Of a stretch of 64,000 bases of DNA, positions 35,981 through 44,606 are shown in pieces. Every line of letters begins with the position of its first letter. Position 1 is the stretch's first letter. The notes under the pieces were generated by a model. The model made no database searches. It saw only the letters and a list, made by a program, of their open reading frames with translations, and was not told the origin of the DNA. The stretch covers positions 1,426,001-1,490,000 of the forward strand of contig NZ_AP023175.1 in the NCBI RefSeq assembly GCF_013426895.1, given 5' to 3'. Both the position numbers and the translations under genes were made by a program. The DNA is from Paraburkholderia largidicola. GTDB taxonomy: Bacteria > Pseudomonadota > Gammaproteobacteria > Burkholderiales > Burkholderiaceae.

Positions 35981-36072
35981 GCGGGTGGCTCCGTGTTATT
36001 TGTCCGTTCCGGGTGGAGGTGCGAAGTGTGAATCGTACCGGGTCTTTGGTTTTTGCGGTGCGGGGTTGTCGT

Positions 36073-36101
36073 TTGGTGTTGGTGTTGGTGTTGGTGTTGG
36101 T
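36073..36101 (+). repeat. TTGGTG hexanucleotide microsatellite
   Basis: Four perfect tandem TTGGTG units (36073-36096) and a partial fifth lie just left of the large inverted-repeat element, upstream of the solute-binding-protein gene. Slippage here could alter spacing in the promoter area. Confidence 0.7.
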
Positions 36102-36149
36102 TTGGTTTTGGGTCTGCGCTGGCATCCGCGTGACGTTATCGGTTCGCTA

Positions 36150-36742
36150 GCGTTGCCCCTGTGCGGGGCGGCACCTACTTTTCTTTGCCGCCGCAAAGAA
36201 AAGTAGGCAAAAGAAAGCGGCTCACACCGCCAGCACGTATTCTTATCCACGGGCCCCCAACGTCCCCACATTTCACACGGCAGCGATTTTGTTCGCGTGC
36301 GTTGCCAACGCTTTGAATGGAAGCCTCACCCGCTTCAGACACCCGCACACGGGCGAGCGGCAGCAAATGGTTTGTGCCGCCAAGGTGGCAAACGGTGTGT
36401 AGGTTGTCGCGTCGTTTAGCCTGGGGCTCTTACAGCGTGGGCCGCGTGCGCTATCGGTCCGAAGTCAGACGCGTGCAGTACCTGGGCCGACACAGAGTTT
36501 GCCGCCTGGGCGGCCGTGGACTATCTGGCACAGCGTGCCGCGACGCGGACACATGAAGCGGGTGAGGCGTCAATTAAGAGCGCTGGCAACGAGCATGTAT
36601 GACGTGATTGCCGCGTGAAGCGTAAGAACCTGTGGGGGCCCTCAAGCAAACACAAGAACTGGCGGTGTGAGCCGCTTTCTTTTGCCTACTTTTCTTTGCG
36701 GCGGCAAAGAAAAGTAGGTGCCGCCCCGCACAGGGGCAACGC
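36150..36742. repeat. Repeat element A: 593 bp, perfect 84-bp terminal inverted repeats
   Basis: The left arm (36150-36233) and right arm (36659-36742) are exact reverse complements over 84 bp, and both are identical to the arms of element B (40469-41062). Within each arm three hairpins can form: GCCCC-N5-GGGGC, a 15-bp stem CCTACTTTTCTTTGC with CGCC loop, and GCGG-N6-CCGC. The ~425-bp centre resembles that of element B but has many differences. It has an imperfect internal inverted repeat (a GTGCCGCC..GGCAAAC motif and its inverse near 36373 and 36491). No transposase or convincing gene. Weaker similarity between the copies continues ~30-40 bp outside. It lies between livF and the solute-binding-protein gene. 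Confidence 0.9.
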
Positions 36743-36814
36743 TTGAAGCACCAACGACAAAACGCGGACGCCAGCGCAAACACAAGCAAACCGCACCGCT
36801 TGCGCAGCAAAAAC

Positions 36815-36832
36815 CAAAATCAAAATCAAAAT
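36815..36832 (+). repeat. CAAAAT x3 microsatellite running into livF stop codon
   Basis: Three tandem CAAAAT units end on the first base of the livF stop (36832-36834 on the plus strand), followed by a partial CAAA. It marks the junction between the repeat element flank and livF. Confidence 0.7.
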
Positions 36833-37545
36833 CAAACCCCAAGATACGCCCGCCGCACGGCATCATCCTTAACAAGTTCGCGCATCGCACCCCCATACCG
36901 AATCTGCCCTTTCTCAAGCACGTAAGCGCGATCACTCACCAGCTCAGCGAAATGCACATTCTGCTCCGAAAGGAGAATAGAGAGCCCTTCACGCTTCAGC
37001 TCAAGAATCATATTAGCTATCTGCTCGACGATCACAGGCGCGACGCCTTCCGACGGCTCGTCGAGCAACACCAGATACGGATTCCCCATCAGCGTCCGCG
37101 CCACAGTCAGCATCTGCTGCTCGCCGCCGCTCATCTGCCCACCAGGACGCTGCGGCATTTCCCCGAGATTCGGAAACAGCTTGAAGAGCTTGTCAGGCGT
37201 CCAGGAGGGCGCACCCGCTCGCGCCGGCTGACGCCCCGTGTCGAGGTTCTCCATCACGGTAAGACCAGAAAACACTCGACGATCTTCGGGCACGTAACCG
37301 AGCCCCATCCGCGCAATCCGATGCGTCGGCAACGCGGAGATATCCGCCCCGTCGAATTGAATCGCGCCTTCGCGCCGCGCCATCAATCCCATGATCGACT
37401 TCATCGTCGTCGATTTGCCCGCGCCGTTGCGGCCCATCAGCGCGACGACTTCGCCGCGCCCCACTTCGAGGCTCACGTCGAAGAGGATTTGCGCGCGTCC
37501 GTAGAACGCGTTCAGTCCATCGACTTTCAGCAGCGGTGCATTCAT
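36832..37545 (-). CDS. livF: Branched-chain-type ABC transporter ATP-binding protein LivF (237 aa)
   Basis: ABC ATPase of LivF length with Walker A GRNGAGKST, Q-loop region, signature MSGGEQQML and Walker B YLVLLDEPSEG. The C-terminal part is typical of LivF (VLEKGQIRYGGAMRELVKDDAVRRAYLGV). Its ATG overlaps the livG stop (ATGA), so they are translationally coupled. It energises uptake with LivG and the fused permease. Confidence 0.95.
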   Translation of the reverse strand: MNAPLLKVDGLNAFYGRAQILFDVSLEVGRGEVVALMGRNGAGKSTTMKSIMGLMARREGAIQFDGADISALPTHRIARMGLGYVPEDRRVFSGLTVMENLDTGRQPARAGAPSWTPDKLFKLFPNLGEMPQRPGGQMSGGEQQMLTVARTLMGNPYLVLLDEPSEGVAPVIVEQIANMILELKREGLSILLSEQNVHFAELVSDRAYVLEKGQIRYGGAMRELVKDDAVRRAYLGV

Positions 37546-38348
37546 GCGCGCGGCTCCGTGTGTGACTCGCCGCGATCGCCCGATAACGCCGCGCGCGGCT
37601 GGAACGTCTTGCCCGTGCCGAAGTAGACGGCCTGCACGTTGGCGTCGTTGCGTATCGTGTCCGCGTCGCCCTGCGCAATCAGCTTGCCGCGTGCCAGCAC
37701 GATGATCCGGTCCGCGCTGGAAAATACGACGTCCATGCTGTGCTCGGTGAACAGCACGCCGATATTACGCTCGGCTGAAAGACGCTTCGTCAGCGCCATC
37801 AGATCGGTGCGTTCCTGCGGCGCCATGCCCGCCGTCGGTTCGTCCATCAGTAGAAGCTTTGGACAGTTCGCGAGCGCAATGGCCATCTCGACACGCTTCA
37901 CGTCGCCATAGGCGAGCACGCTGCACGCGCGATACGCATGCGCCGTCATGCCGACCTGATCGAGCAGCGCAAGCGCTTCATCCTCGAAGTGCGACGCCGC
38001 CGGTTTCCACAAGCCGTACAGACGCTGTTCGCGCGATACGAGCGCCATCTGCACGTTCTCGAGCACGGTCATCGAGTTGAAGGTCGCCGCGACCTGGAAC
38101 GTCCGGCCGACGCCGCGCCGCCAGATATCGCGCGGCCGCATGCCGACGAGCTCGTGTCCGTCGAGCATCACCGAGCCATGCGTCGGACGTAGCTGTCCGT
38201 TGACGATGTTGAAACACGTCGATTTACCCGCGCCGTTCGGGCCGATCAAGGCCAATAGTTCGCCGGGTTTTACGTCGAACGAAACGTCGTCGACGGCTTT
38301 CACGCCGCCGAACGACATCGACAGATTCGATACTCGTAGAAGGCTCAT
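37542..38348 (-). CDS. livG: Branched-chain-type ABC transporter ATP-binding protein LivG (268 aa)
   Basis: ABC ATPase with Walker A GPNGAGKST, the LivG-like signature VLAYGDVKRVEMA and Walker B LLLMDEPTAGM. The C-terminal region is RIIVLARGKLIAQGDADTIRNDANVQAVYFG. I use the ATG at 38348 (MSLLRVSNLSMSFGG), which overlaps the permease stop by 4 bp; the open frame reads further into the permease gene but only as an overlapping frame. Coupled on both sides. Confidence 0.95.
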   Translation of the reverse strand: MSLLRVSNLSMSFGGVKAVDDVSFDVKPGELLALIGPNGAGKSTCFNIVNGQLRPTHGSVMLDGHELVGMRPRDIWRRGVGRTFQVAATFNSMTVLENVQMALVSREQRLYGLWKPAASHFEDEALALLDQVGMTAHAYRACSVLAYGDVKRVEMAIALANCPKLLLMDEPTAGMAPQERTDLMALTKRLSAERNIGVLFTEHSMDVVFSSADRIIVLARGKLIAQGDADTIRNDANVQAVYFGTGKTFQPRAALSGDRGESHTEPRA

Positions 38349-40246
38349 TGTCGGCCTCCCGCTCGTGCATCGTCGCGCTCGAAGCGCTCGCGCACGAACC
38401 CTACGATGCCTTGCGGAAAAGCGATCACGAGCAGCAGAATCGCGATGCCGAGCAGCGCCTGCCAGTAATCGGTCTGACGCGCGACTGTGTCCTGCAGCCA
38501 CGTGAATAACGCCGCGCCCGCCACAGGCCCCGTCAACGTCTGGATGCCGCCGAGCAGCACCATCACGAGTCCGTCGACGGAACGGCTCACGCTGATCACT
38601 TCCGGCGAAATCGTGCCTTTGGAAAACGCGTACAGCGAACCAGCGAGCCCGCAGAACAGCGACGCGATCACGAATGCGGCCCACTGCACGCGCTTCGTAT
38701 CGATGCCGATCGCTTCCGCGCGCAACATCGAATCGCGGGACGCGCGCATGGCGAATCCAAGCGGCGAGAACAGCATGCGGCGCAGCAGCCACACGCCGAG
38801 CACGGCGAATGCCAGCGTCAGATAGTAATAAGCGACGGGCGACGACAGCCAGTTCGACGGCCATAGCCCGAGAATGCCGTTGCTGCCGCCCGTCACGTCA
38901 TCCCATTGATACACGACCGACCAGACGATCTGCGCAAACGCGAGCGTGAGCATCGCCAGATACACGCCCGACAGGCGCACGCAGAACCAGCCGAACACCA
39001 GCGCGCCGAGCACGGCGAGTAACGGGCCGAGAACGAGCGCGACTTCCATCGGCAGATCGAGCACTTTCAGAAAGAGCGCCGCGCCGTATGCACCGAGCCC
39101 GAAGTACGCGGCATGACCGAACGAATGCATGCCGCCCGGCCCCATGATGAAGTGCAGGCTCGCCGCGAACAGCACGGCAATCAAAATTTCGACGAGCAGC
39201 ACGGGCATGTACGGAAACGCGCTGGCGGCGAGCGGCGCAAGCACGAGCACGGCCAGCACGCATGCCGCGAGCCACTTGAGCGGCTTGCCTGCGGGCTTCA
39301 AGGGCATGTCGGCGGGCGCCGCCGCGCGAACCGTCGACGTCGGGCGTCCCAGCAGGCCCCATGGCCGCACCACGAGCACCACGGCCATCACGACGAACTC
39401 CGCGACGAGCGTGAAGCGGCTCAACGAAATATCGACGCCGAACAGCGACACATGTCCGATGCCGATGCACAGCGCCTTGATCTCCGCAATCAGCAATGCC
39501 GCGATGAACGCGCCGGGAATCGAGCCCATCCCTCCTACTACTACGACGACGAACGCATTGCCGATTGTTTCGAGATCGAGCGACAGATTCGCCGACATGC
39601 GCGGCCCCTGCAGTGCACCGCCAAGCCCCGCGAGAAACGCGCCGACGAAGAACACGCCCGTGAACAGCCACGCCTGGTTGATGCCGAGCGCGCCGAGCAT
39701 CTCTCGATCCTGCGTCGCCGCGCGCACCAGCGTGCCCCAGCGCGTGCGCGTCAACGCATACCAGAGCAACAGGAGCACGAGCGGCCCGATCACGATCAGC
39801 GCGATGTCCCACGTGGGCAGCTGATGGCCGAGCAGTTCGACGGCGCCGGACAGATGCGGCGCGCGCGGGCCGAACAGGTCTTGCGGTCCCCAGATCGCGA
39901 GGGCGGCGTCGCGGAAGATCAGGACCAGCGCAAATGTCGCGAGCAGATGGAACAACTCGGGGGCTTTGTAGATGCGCCTCAGGACGATGAACTCGACGAG
40001 CGCGCCGAGCAGGCCGATCACGAGCGCCGATGCGAGCATCGACAGCCAGAAGCCCAAGATGCTGCTGCTGCCGAAACGGCTCGCGATGCTGTAGGCGACG
40101 TAGATGCCTAGCATGTAGAACGAGCCATGCGCGAAGTTGACGATGCGCGTGACGCCGAAGATCAGCGACAGGCCCGCAGCAACGAGAAAGAGCGCCGAAG
40201 CGTCGGCGAGTCCGTTTATCAATTGGACCAGCAGGTTGGGGAGCAT
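38345..40246 (-). CDS. Fused LivH-LivM ABC transporter permease (633 aa)
   Basis: A single chain holds both permease halves. Residues about 1-300 are LivH-like (LINGLADASALFLVAAGLSLIFGVTRIVNFAHGSFYMLG, with GGMGSIPGAFIAALLIAE). A linker follows (around 310-335), then a LivM-like half to about 620 (FIMGPGGMHSFGHAAYFGLGAYGAALFLK, GGIQTLTGPVAGAALFTWLQD). Such fusions occur in beta-proteobacterial hydrophobic-amino-acid transporters. The start ATG at 40246 (MLPNLLVQLING) begins the first helix; the open frame extends 66 codons into repeat-like DNA with a Lys/Pro-rich spurious sequence. Confidence 0.92.
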   Translation of the reverse strand: MLPNLLVQLINGLADASALFLVAAGLSLIFGVTRIVNFAHGSFYMLGIYVAYSIASRFGSSSILGFWLSMLASALVIGLLGALVEFIVLRRIYKAPELFHLLATFALVLIFRDAALAIWGPQDLFGPRAPHLSGAVELLGHQLPTWDIALIVIGPLVLLLLWYALTRTRWGTLVRAATQDREMLGALGINQAWLFTGVFFVGAFLAGLGGALQGPRMSANLSLDLETIGNAFVVVVVGGMGSIPGAFIAALLIAEIKALCIGIGHVSLFGVDISLSRFTLVAEFVVMAVVLVVRPWGLLGRPTSTVRAAAPADMPLKPAGKPLKWLAACVLAVLVLAPLAASAFPYMPVLLVEILIAVLFAASLHFIMGPGGMHSFGHAAYFGLGAYGAALFLKVLDLPMEVALVLGPLLAVLGALVFGWFCVRLSGVYLAMLTLAFAQIVWSVVYQWDDVTGGSNGILGLWPSNWLSSPVAYYYLTLAFAVLGVWLLRRMLFSPLGFAMRASRDSMLRAEAIGIDTKRVQWAAFVIASLFCGLAGSLYAFSKGTISPEVISVSRSVDGLVMVLLGGIQTLTGPVAGAALFTWLQDTVARQTDYWQALLGIAILLLVIAFPQGIVGFVRERFERDDARAGGRQ

Positions 40247-40468
40247 TTTTGCCTGGCGGCGGGGGGTCGGTTTGGGTTTGATTCGGTGTTTGGGCGACAG
40301 GTATACCGGAAATGTTTTTGGTTTGCAGGGGTTTTTGATCTGCGGTTTGGGTTTTTTGTTGGCATTCGCCGGGCTTTGATGTTGGTTTGCCTTTGCGCTG
40401 GCATCCGTGTATTGCCTGCGGATTGCTTGCTTTTGGGTTGGCATCCGCGTTTTGTTATTGGTTCGCGA

Positions 40469-41062
40469 GCGTTGCCCCTGTGCGGGGCGGCACCTACTTT
40501 TCTTTGCCGCCGCAAAGAAAAGTAGGCAAAAGAAAGCGGCTCACACCGCCAGCCCATGTTCCTATCCACGGGCCCCCAACGTCCCCATGCTTCACACAGC
40601 AACGTCTTTATCTGCGTGCGTTGCCAACGCTTTGAATAAATGCCTCACCCGCTTCAAACACCCGTACTCAAGCACGCGACAGTGAATGGCATGTGCCGCC
40701 CAGGTGGCAAACTGTGTGCAGGTTGTCGCGTCGTATAGCGTGGTGCTCTTACAGCGTGGAACGCGTGCGCCATGGGTCCGAAGTGAGGCGTGTGGAGCAC
40801 AAAGGGCCTACACACAGTTTGCCACCTGGGCGGCGGCGGACTATCTGGCGCGGCATGCTGAAGTGCGGGAGCGTGAAGCAGGTGAGGCGCACTGCAAGAA
40901 CGCTGGCAACGGACGTCAGTCACATGATTGCCGCGTGAAGCGTAAGAACCTGTGGGGGCCCTCAGGCAAGTACTAGAACTGGCGGTGTGAGCCGCTTTCT
41001 TTTGCCTACTTTTCTTTGCGGCGGCAAAGAAAAGTAGGTGCCGCCCCGCACAGGGGCAACGC
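40469..41062. repeat. Repeat element B: 594 bp, perfect 84-bp terminal inverted repeats
   Basis: Same architecture and orientation as element A: arms 40469-40552 and 40979-41062 are perfect inverted repeats and identical to A's arms. The centre contains a perfect 23-bp inverted repeat (40696-40718 and 40811-40833) enclosing ~92 bp. The region between arms differs from A at many positions, so arm identity exceeds centre identity. Flanking similarity (GCATCCGCG left; a GCCAGCGCAAAC-containing flank right) also continues outward. It lies between pcaC and the fused permease; with element A it brackets livFG and the permease in direct orientation. Confidence 0.9.
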
Positions 41063-41217
41063 ATGAAGCACGAAGGCAAAGCGCGGATGCCAGCGCAAAC
41101 ACAAGCACACAACCCAAAACCCAAAACCTTGCACCACAACCACGACAAAAAAACAAAAGCCGCGTGACCCAAAATCACAACGGCTTCGCCAAAAAAAAAC
41201 CAAACCACTACCCGGAT

Positions 41218-41616
41218 TTAACCCTTCCCGGCATCCACCTCATCCTGCTCCTTAAAAACCTTATCAGCCAGATGAAAAGCAGAATTCGCCGCAGGCACAC
41301 CACAATAGATAGCCGTCTGCAACAAAACCTCTTTCACCTGCTCCCGCGTCACCCCATTATTCCTTGCGGCACGCAAATGCAGCGCAAGCTCCTCGCTGCG
41401 ATTCAACGCGACCATCATCGCGATAGTCAGCAAGCTCCGCGTATGCCGCGGCAACCCCTCGCGGGTCCAGATCTCACCCCACGCATACCGCGTGATGAAG
41501 TTCTGAAACTCTTCCGTCACTTCCGTGCGATTCACCAGCGACCGGTCCACATGCGCATCGCCCAGCACCGCGCGGCGCACACCCATTCCCGCTTCGTATC
41601 GTTGATCGTCGTTCAT
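41218..41616 (-). CDS. pcaC: 4-carboxymuconolactone decarboxylase (132 aa)
   Basis: Matches the carboxymuconolactone decarboxylase family: YEAGMGVRRAVLGDAHVDRSL, ITRYAWGEIWTREGLPRHTRSLLTIAMMVALNRSEELALHLRAARNNGVTREQVKEVLLQTAIYCGVPAAN. It decarboxylates 4-carboxymuconolactone to 3-oxoadipate enol-lactone in the protocatechuate branch of the beta-ketoadipate pathway. Normal length. Its ATG overlaps the pcaD stop by 4 bp; it is the last gene of the leftward pca operon. Confidence 0.95.
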   Translation of the reverse strand: MNDDQRYEAGMGVRRAVLGDAHVDRSLVNRTEVTEEFQNFITRYAWGEIWTREGLPRHTRSLLTIAMMVALNRSEELALHLRAARNNGVTREQVKEVLLQTAIYCGVPAANSAFHLADKVFKEQDEVDAGKG

Positions 41617-42404
41617 CGCTGTCCCTTCAGGAAATCAAGCACGGTCTTCGTGAACATATCGGACACCTCGATGTTCGAGATATGCGACGCATCCAGTTCG
41701 ACATACCGCGCACCCGGAATCGCCGCCGCCAGTTCACGGCCCTGCGCCGGCGTCGCAGCGAGATCGTGCGTGCCAGAAATCACCAGCGCAGGTGCCTTGA
41801 TGCCAGGCGCTTCCGGGCGCAGATCCGTCGCGTTGATCGCTTCGCAATTCAGCGCGTAGCCTTCCTTGTCGGTATGCACGAAAACGTCGCGAACATAGTT
41901 GAACACGAGCGGCTCACGCGCAATGAACTCCGCCGTGAACCAGCGCGGCAGCACGGCATCCGACAACGCCAGCATGCCTTCCGTGCGCGCCCGCGCCGCG
42001 CGCGGCACCCAGACTTCCGGCGAGCCGATGCGCGCCGCCGTATTGCACAGCACGACGCGATCGATGCGGTCCGCGTGGCGCGCCGCGAGGCCGACGCCCG
42101 TCAAACCGCCCATCGAAATGCCGCAGAAATTCGCCCGCGCAATCTTCAACGAATCGAGCAGGCCGATCACGTCGCCCGTCAATTGCTCGATCGAATACGG
42201 TCCCTTCGGCGCTTCCGAATGACCGTGACCGCGCGTGTCGTAACGCAACACGCGAAAATGCTTCGCGAATTCGGCAACCTGCGGCGTCCACATCGACAGA
42301 TCGGTGCCGAGTGAATTCGACAGCACCAGCCACGGCGCGTTGCCGTGCCGGTCGCCGTCGATGCGGTAGTGAAGCTCGATGCCATTGACTGCGGCGTAAG
42401 GCAT
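41613..42404 (-). CDS. pcaD: 3-oxoadipate enol-lactonase (263 aa)
   Basis: Alpha/beta hydrolase with nucleophile elbow GISMGG, oxyanion region LSNSLGTDLSMW, and a C-terminal His in ASHISNIE; PcaD length. It hydrolyses 3-oxoadipate enol-lactone to 3-oxoadipate. Start ATG at 42404, 4 bp after the pcaB stop; the stop overlaps pcaC. Order pcaB-pcaD-pcaC as in many beta-proteobacteria. Confidence 0.95.
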   Translation of the reverse strand: MPYAAVNGIELHYRIDGDRHGNAPWLVLSNSLGTDLSMWTPQVAEFAKHFRVLRYDTRGHGHSEAPKGPYSIEQLTGDVIGLLDSLKIARANFCGISMGGLTGVGLAARHADRIDRVVLCNTAARIGSPEVWVPRAARARTEGMLALSDAVLPRWFTAEFIAREPLVFNYVRDVFVHTDKEGYALNCEAINATDLRPEAPGIKAPALVISGTHDLAATPAQGRELAAAIPGARYVELDASHISNIEVSDMFTKTVLDFLKGQR

Positions 42405-42408
42405 TCCT

Positions 42409-43791
42409 TTACTCCTGATGTTGGTTCACGCGCGCCTTGCGCGCGGTATGAAGCGCCAGCACGGCATCCACGAAAGCGTGCGCGCTGCCGACGTAATGCG
42501 CCGGATCGAGCAGACGTCTGAGTTGCTCGACGGGCAGATGTTGAGTGACGGACGCATCGGCGGCGAGCACGTCGAAGAGCGTTTTGCCAGTCTTCACCGC
42601 CTCTTTCGATGCATGCTCGACGAGATGATGCGCATCCATCCGGCCAATCTTGTCGCCGAGCGCGAGCATCACCGCTTCGCCGAGAATCAGGCCATGCGTC
42701 ACATCGAGATTCGCCGCGAGACGCGCGACGTTCACTTCGAGTCCCTGCGCGATCTGTTCGATGTTCGCCAGCGCGCCGCCCGCGAGGCGCGCGAGATCGG
42801 GCAACGCGTCCCATTCGGCCTGCCAGCCGCCGAGCGCGCGCTCATGTTCCTGCACCATGCCGCCGAATACCGTCGCGATAAGGCCCGGTGCGCGCGCCGC
42901 CGCCGTCAGCACAGCTGCGCAGCCAACCGGGTTGCGCTTGTGCGGCATCGTCGACGAACCGCCTTTGCCAGCGGCAACCGGCTCGCCGAGTTCGCCGAGT
43001 TCGGTCTGCATTTGCAGCGAGATATCGCGCGCAATCTTGCCGAGCGTGCCGATCAGCATGCCGAAGAACGACGCCGTCTCGGCGATGCGGTCGCGCTGCG
43101 TGTGCCACGGCACAGCGGGCAATTGAAGACTCAGTTCTTTCGCCAATGCTGCGGCAACCACGCCGCCCTTGTCGCGCAAACTCGCGAGCGTGCCTGCCGC
43201 GCCGCCGAATTGCAGCACCAGCACGCGCTCACGCAACGTGTCGAGCCGCTCGCGATGGCGCAGCAGCGCATCGAGCCATTGCGCGAATTTCAAACCGAGC
43301 GTGATGGGCAGCGCCTGTTGCAGCCACGTGCGGCCGATCATCGGCGTCGCGCGATGCTGCCGTGCGAGCGCGGCAATCGCATCGCAAGTGGACGACAGCG
43401 CGCCGTCGAGGAGATCGAACGCATCGCGCAGTTGCAGCACGGTCGCTGTATCGATGATGTCCTGGCTCGTCGCGCCCCAATGAACGAATTTCGACGCCTC
43501 TGCGTCGGCGTCCTTGACGCGCGCAGTCAGTTGTTTGACGAGGGGAATCGCGAGATTGCCGCCGAGCGCGGCGTCGCGGCCGAGCGCGTCGGCATCCAGC
43601 TTGTCGGCGTGACAGGTGGCCTCGATGGCGGCAACGGCCGACTGCGGAATTACGCCATGTGCCGCCGAGGCGCGCGCCAGCGCGGCTTCGACGTCGAGCA
43701 TCCGTTGCAGCGTCGCGCGCGGCGACCAGATGTCGTTCATCGGCTGCGTGCCGCAGATCAGGCCAGTCAAGCGAGCGCTAGCTTCTAGCAT
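42409..43791 (-). CDS. pcaB: 3-carboxy-cis,cis-muconate cycloisomerase (460 aa)
   Basis: Fumarase/aspartase superfamily enzyme. The family signature GKGGSSTMPHKRNPVGC is near residues 278-294, and early segments include VHWGATSQDIIDTATVLQLRDAF and HRATPMIGRTWLQQALPITLG. It converts 3-carboxy-cis,cis-muconate to 4-carboxymuconolactone. Start ATG at 43791 (MLEASARLTGLICGTQP). A strong double hairpin lies between pcaJ and pcaB. Confidence 0.95.
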   Translation of the reverse strand: MLEASARLTGLICGTQPMNDIWSPRATLQRMLDVEAALARASAAHGVIPQSAVAAIEATCHADKLDADALGRDAALGGNLAIPLVKQLTARVKDADAEASKFVHWGATSQDIIDTATVLQLRDAFDLLDGALSSTCDAIAALARQHRATPMIGRTWLQQALPITLGLKFAQWLDALLRHRERLDTLRERVLVLQFGGAAGTLASLRDKGGVVAAALAKELSLQLPAVPWHTQRDRIAETASFFGMLIGTLGKIARDISLQMQTELGELGEPVAAGKGGSSTMPHKRNPVGCAAVLTAAARAPGLIATVFGGMVQEHERALGGWQAEWDALPDLARLAGGALANIEQIAQGLEVNVARLAANLDVTHGLILGEAVMLALGDKIGRMDAHHLVEHASKEAVKTGKTLFDVLAADASVTQHLPVEQLRRLLDPAHYVGSAHAFVDAVLALHTARKARVNQHQE

Positions 43792-43839
43792 GATGTTCTG
43801 TGCGTTGGGATGAATGCGCGTTGGGTCGCGCCTGAAAGC

Positions 43840-43906
43840 GCGCGGCGTTCGGCTTCATTGTCGCCGAACGCCGCGCCGAGGTCACGCGCGCATTTGCGCG
43901 CGCGTG
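43840..43906 (-). terminator. Two tandem GC-rich hairpins between pcaJ and pcaB
   Basis: First hairpin: GCGCGGCGTTCGGC (43840-43853) and its exact inverse (43863-43876), 9-nt loop. Second: CACGCGCGC (43883-43891) with GCGCGCGTG (43898-43906), 6-nt loop. They lie between pcaJ stop (43935) and pcaB start (43791), so could partially terminate or stabilise the operon mRNA. No U-tract. Confidence 0.5.
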
Positions 43907-43934
43907 CTGGCTATCTCTCCAGGCCGAGCAAGGC

Positions 43935-44594
43935 TCAAGCCGCGCGAGCCTGCTGCGTGCCGTCGATCAGCGCGACGCCCGTCAGCTTCTCCAGTTCCGC
44001 GAAGTCGATATCCGAGAAGATTTCGCGCACGACGAGGCCGTCCTTCGTCACGTCGATCATCGCGAGGTCGGTGTAGATGCGATCCACGCAACCGACGCCC
44101 GTCACCGGGTACGAGCATTCGGCGACGATCTTGCTTTCGCCCTGCTTGGTCTGATGCTCCATCATCACGAACACCTGCTTCGCGCCGATCGCCAGATCCA
44201 TCGCGCCGCCGACGGCGGGAATCGCATCGGGCGCGCCCGTGTGCCAGTTCGCCAGATCGCCCTTCGACGAGACCTGGAACGCGCCGAGCACGCAGTAGTC
44301 GAGATGGCCGCCGCGCATCATCGCGAACGAATCGGAATGGTGGAAGAACGCGCCGCCCGTCAGCAGCGTGACATGCTGCTTGCCGGCGTTGATCAGTTCG
44401 TCGTCTTCCTCGCCTTCGGCGGGCGCGGGGCCCATGCCGAGCAGGCCGTTTTCGCTGTGCAGGAAAATTTCCTTGTTCGCGTCGAGGTGATTCGCCACCA
44501 GGGTCGGCACGCCGATGCCGAGGTTCACGTAAGCGCCTTCAGGAATGTCCTGCGCGACGCGCTTCGCCATTTCATCGCGGGTCAGTCGTTTCAT
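43935..44594 (-). CDS. pcaJ: 3-oxoadipate CoA-transferase subunit B (219 aa)
   Basis: Class-I CoA-transferase beta subunit: AYVNLGIGVPTLVANHLDANKEIFLHSENGLLGMGPAP (the catalytic Glu is in SENG), GGHLDYCVLGAFQVSSKGDLANWH, and KQVFVMMEHQTKQGESKIV. With PcaI it moves CoA from succinyl-CoA to 3-oxoadipate. It may equally be a generic 3-oxoacid CoA-transferase (ScoB); context favours pcaJ. It starts 12 bp after the pcaI stop, GGAGAC near the ATG. Confidence 0.88.
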   Translation of the reverse strand: MKRLTRDEMAKRVAQDIPEGAYVNLGIGVPTLVANHLDANKEIFLHSENGLLGMGPAPAEGEEDDELINAGKQHVTLLTGGAFFHHSDSFAMMRGGHLDYCVLGAFQVSSKGDLANWHTGAPDAIPAVGGAMDLAIGAKQVFVMMEHQTKQGESKIVAECSYPVTGVGCVDRIYTDLAMIDVTKDGLVVREIFSDIDFAELEKLTGVALIDGTQQARAA

Positions 44595-44606
44595 GTCGGG
44601 TCTCCT

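Noticed and set aside
36317..36556. 79-aa open frame inside repeat element A
   Set aside because: Arg-rich, not conserved in frame in element B, no RBS.
36150..36742. Repeat element A as an insertion sequence
   Set aside because: No transposase, and no clear target-site duplication next to the outer ends was seen.
40686..40976. 96-aa open frame inside repeat element B
   Set aside because: The counterpart in element A is broken by stops, and the frame includes both arms of the internal palindrome. Kept as a possible gene remnant in the findings, not as a gene.
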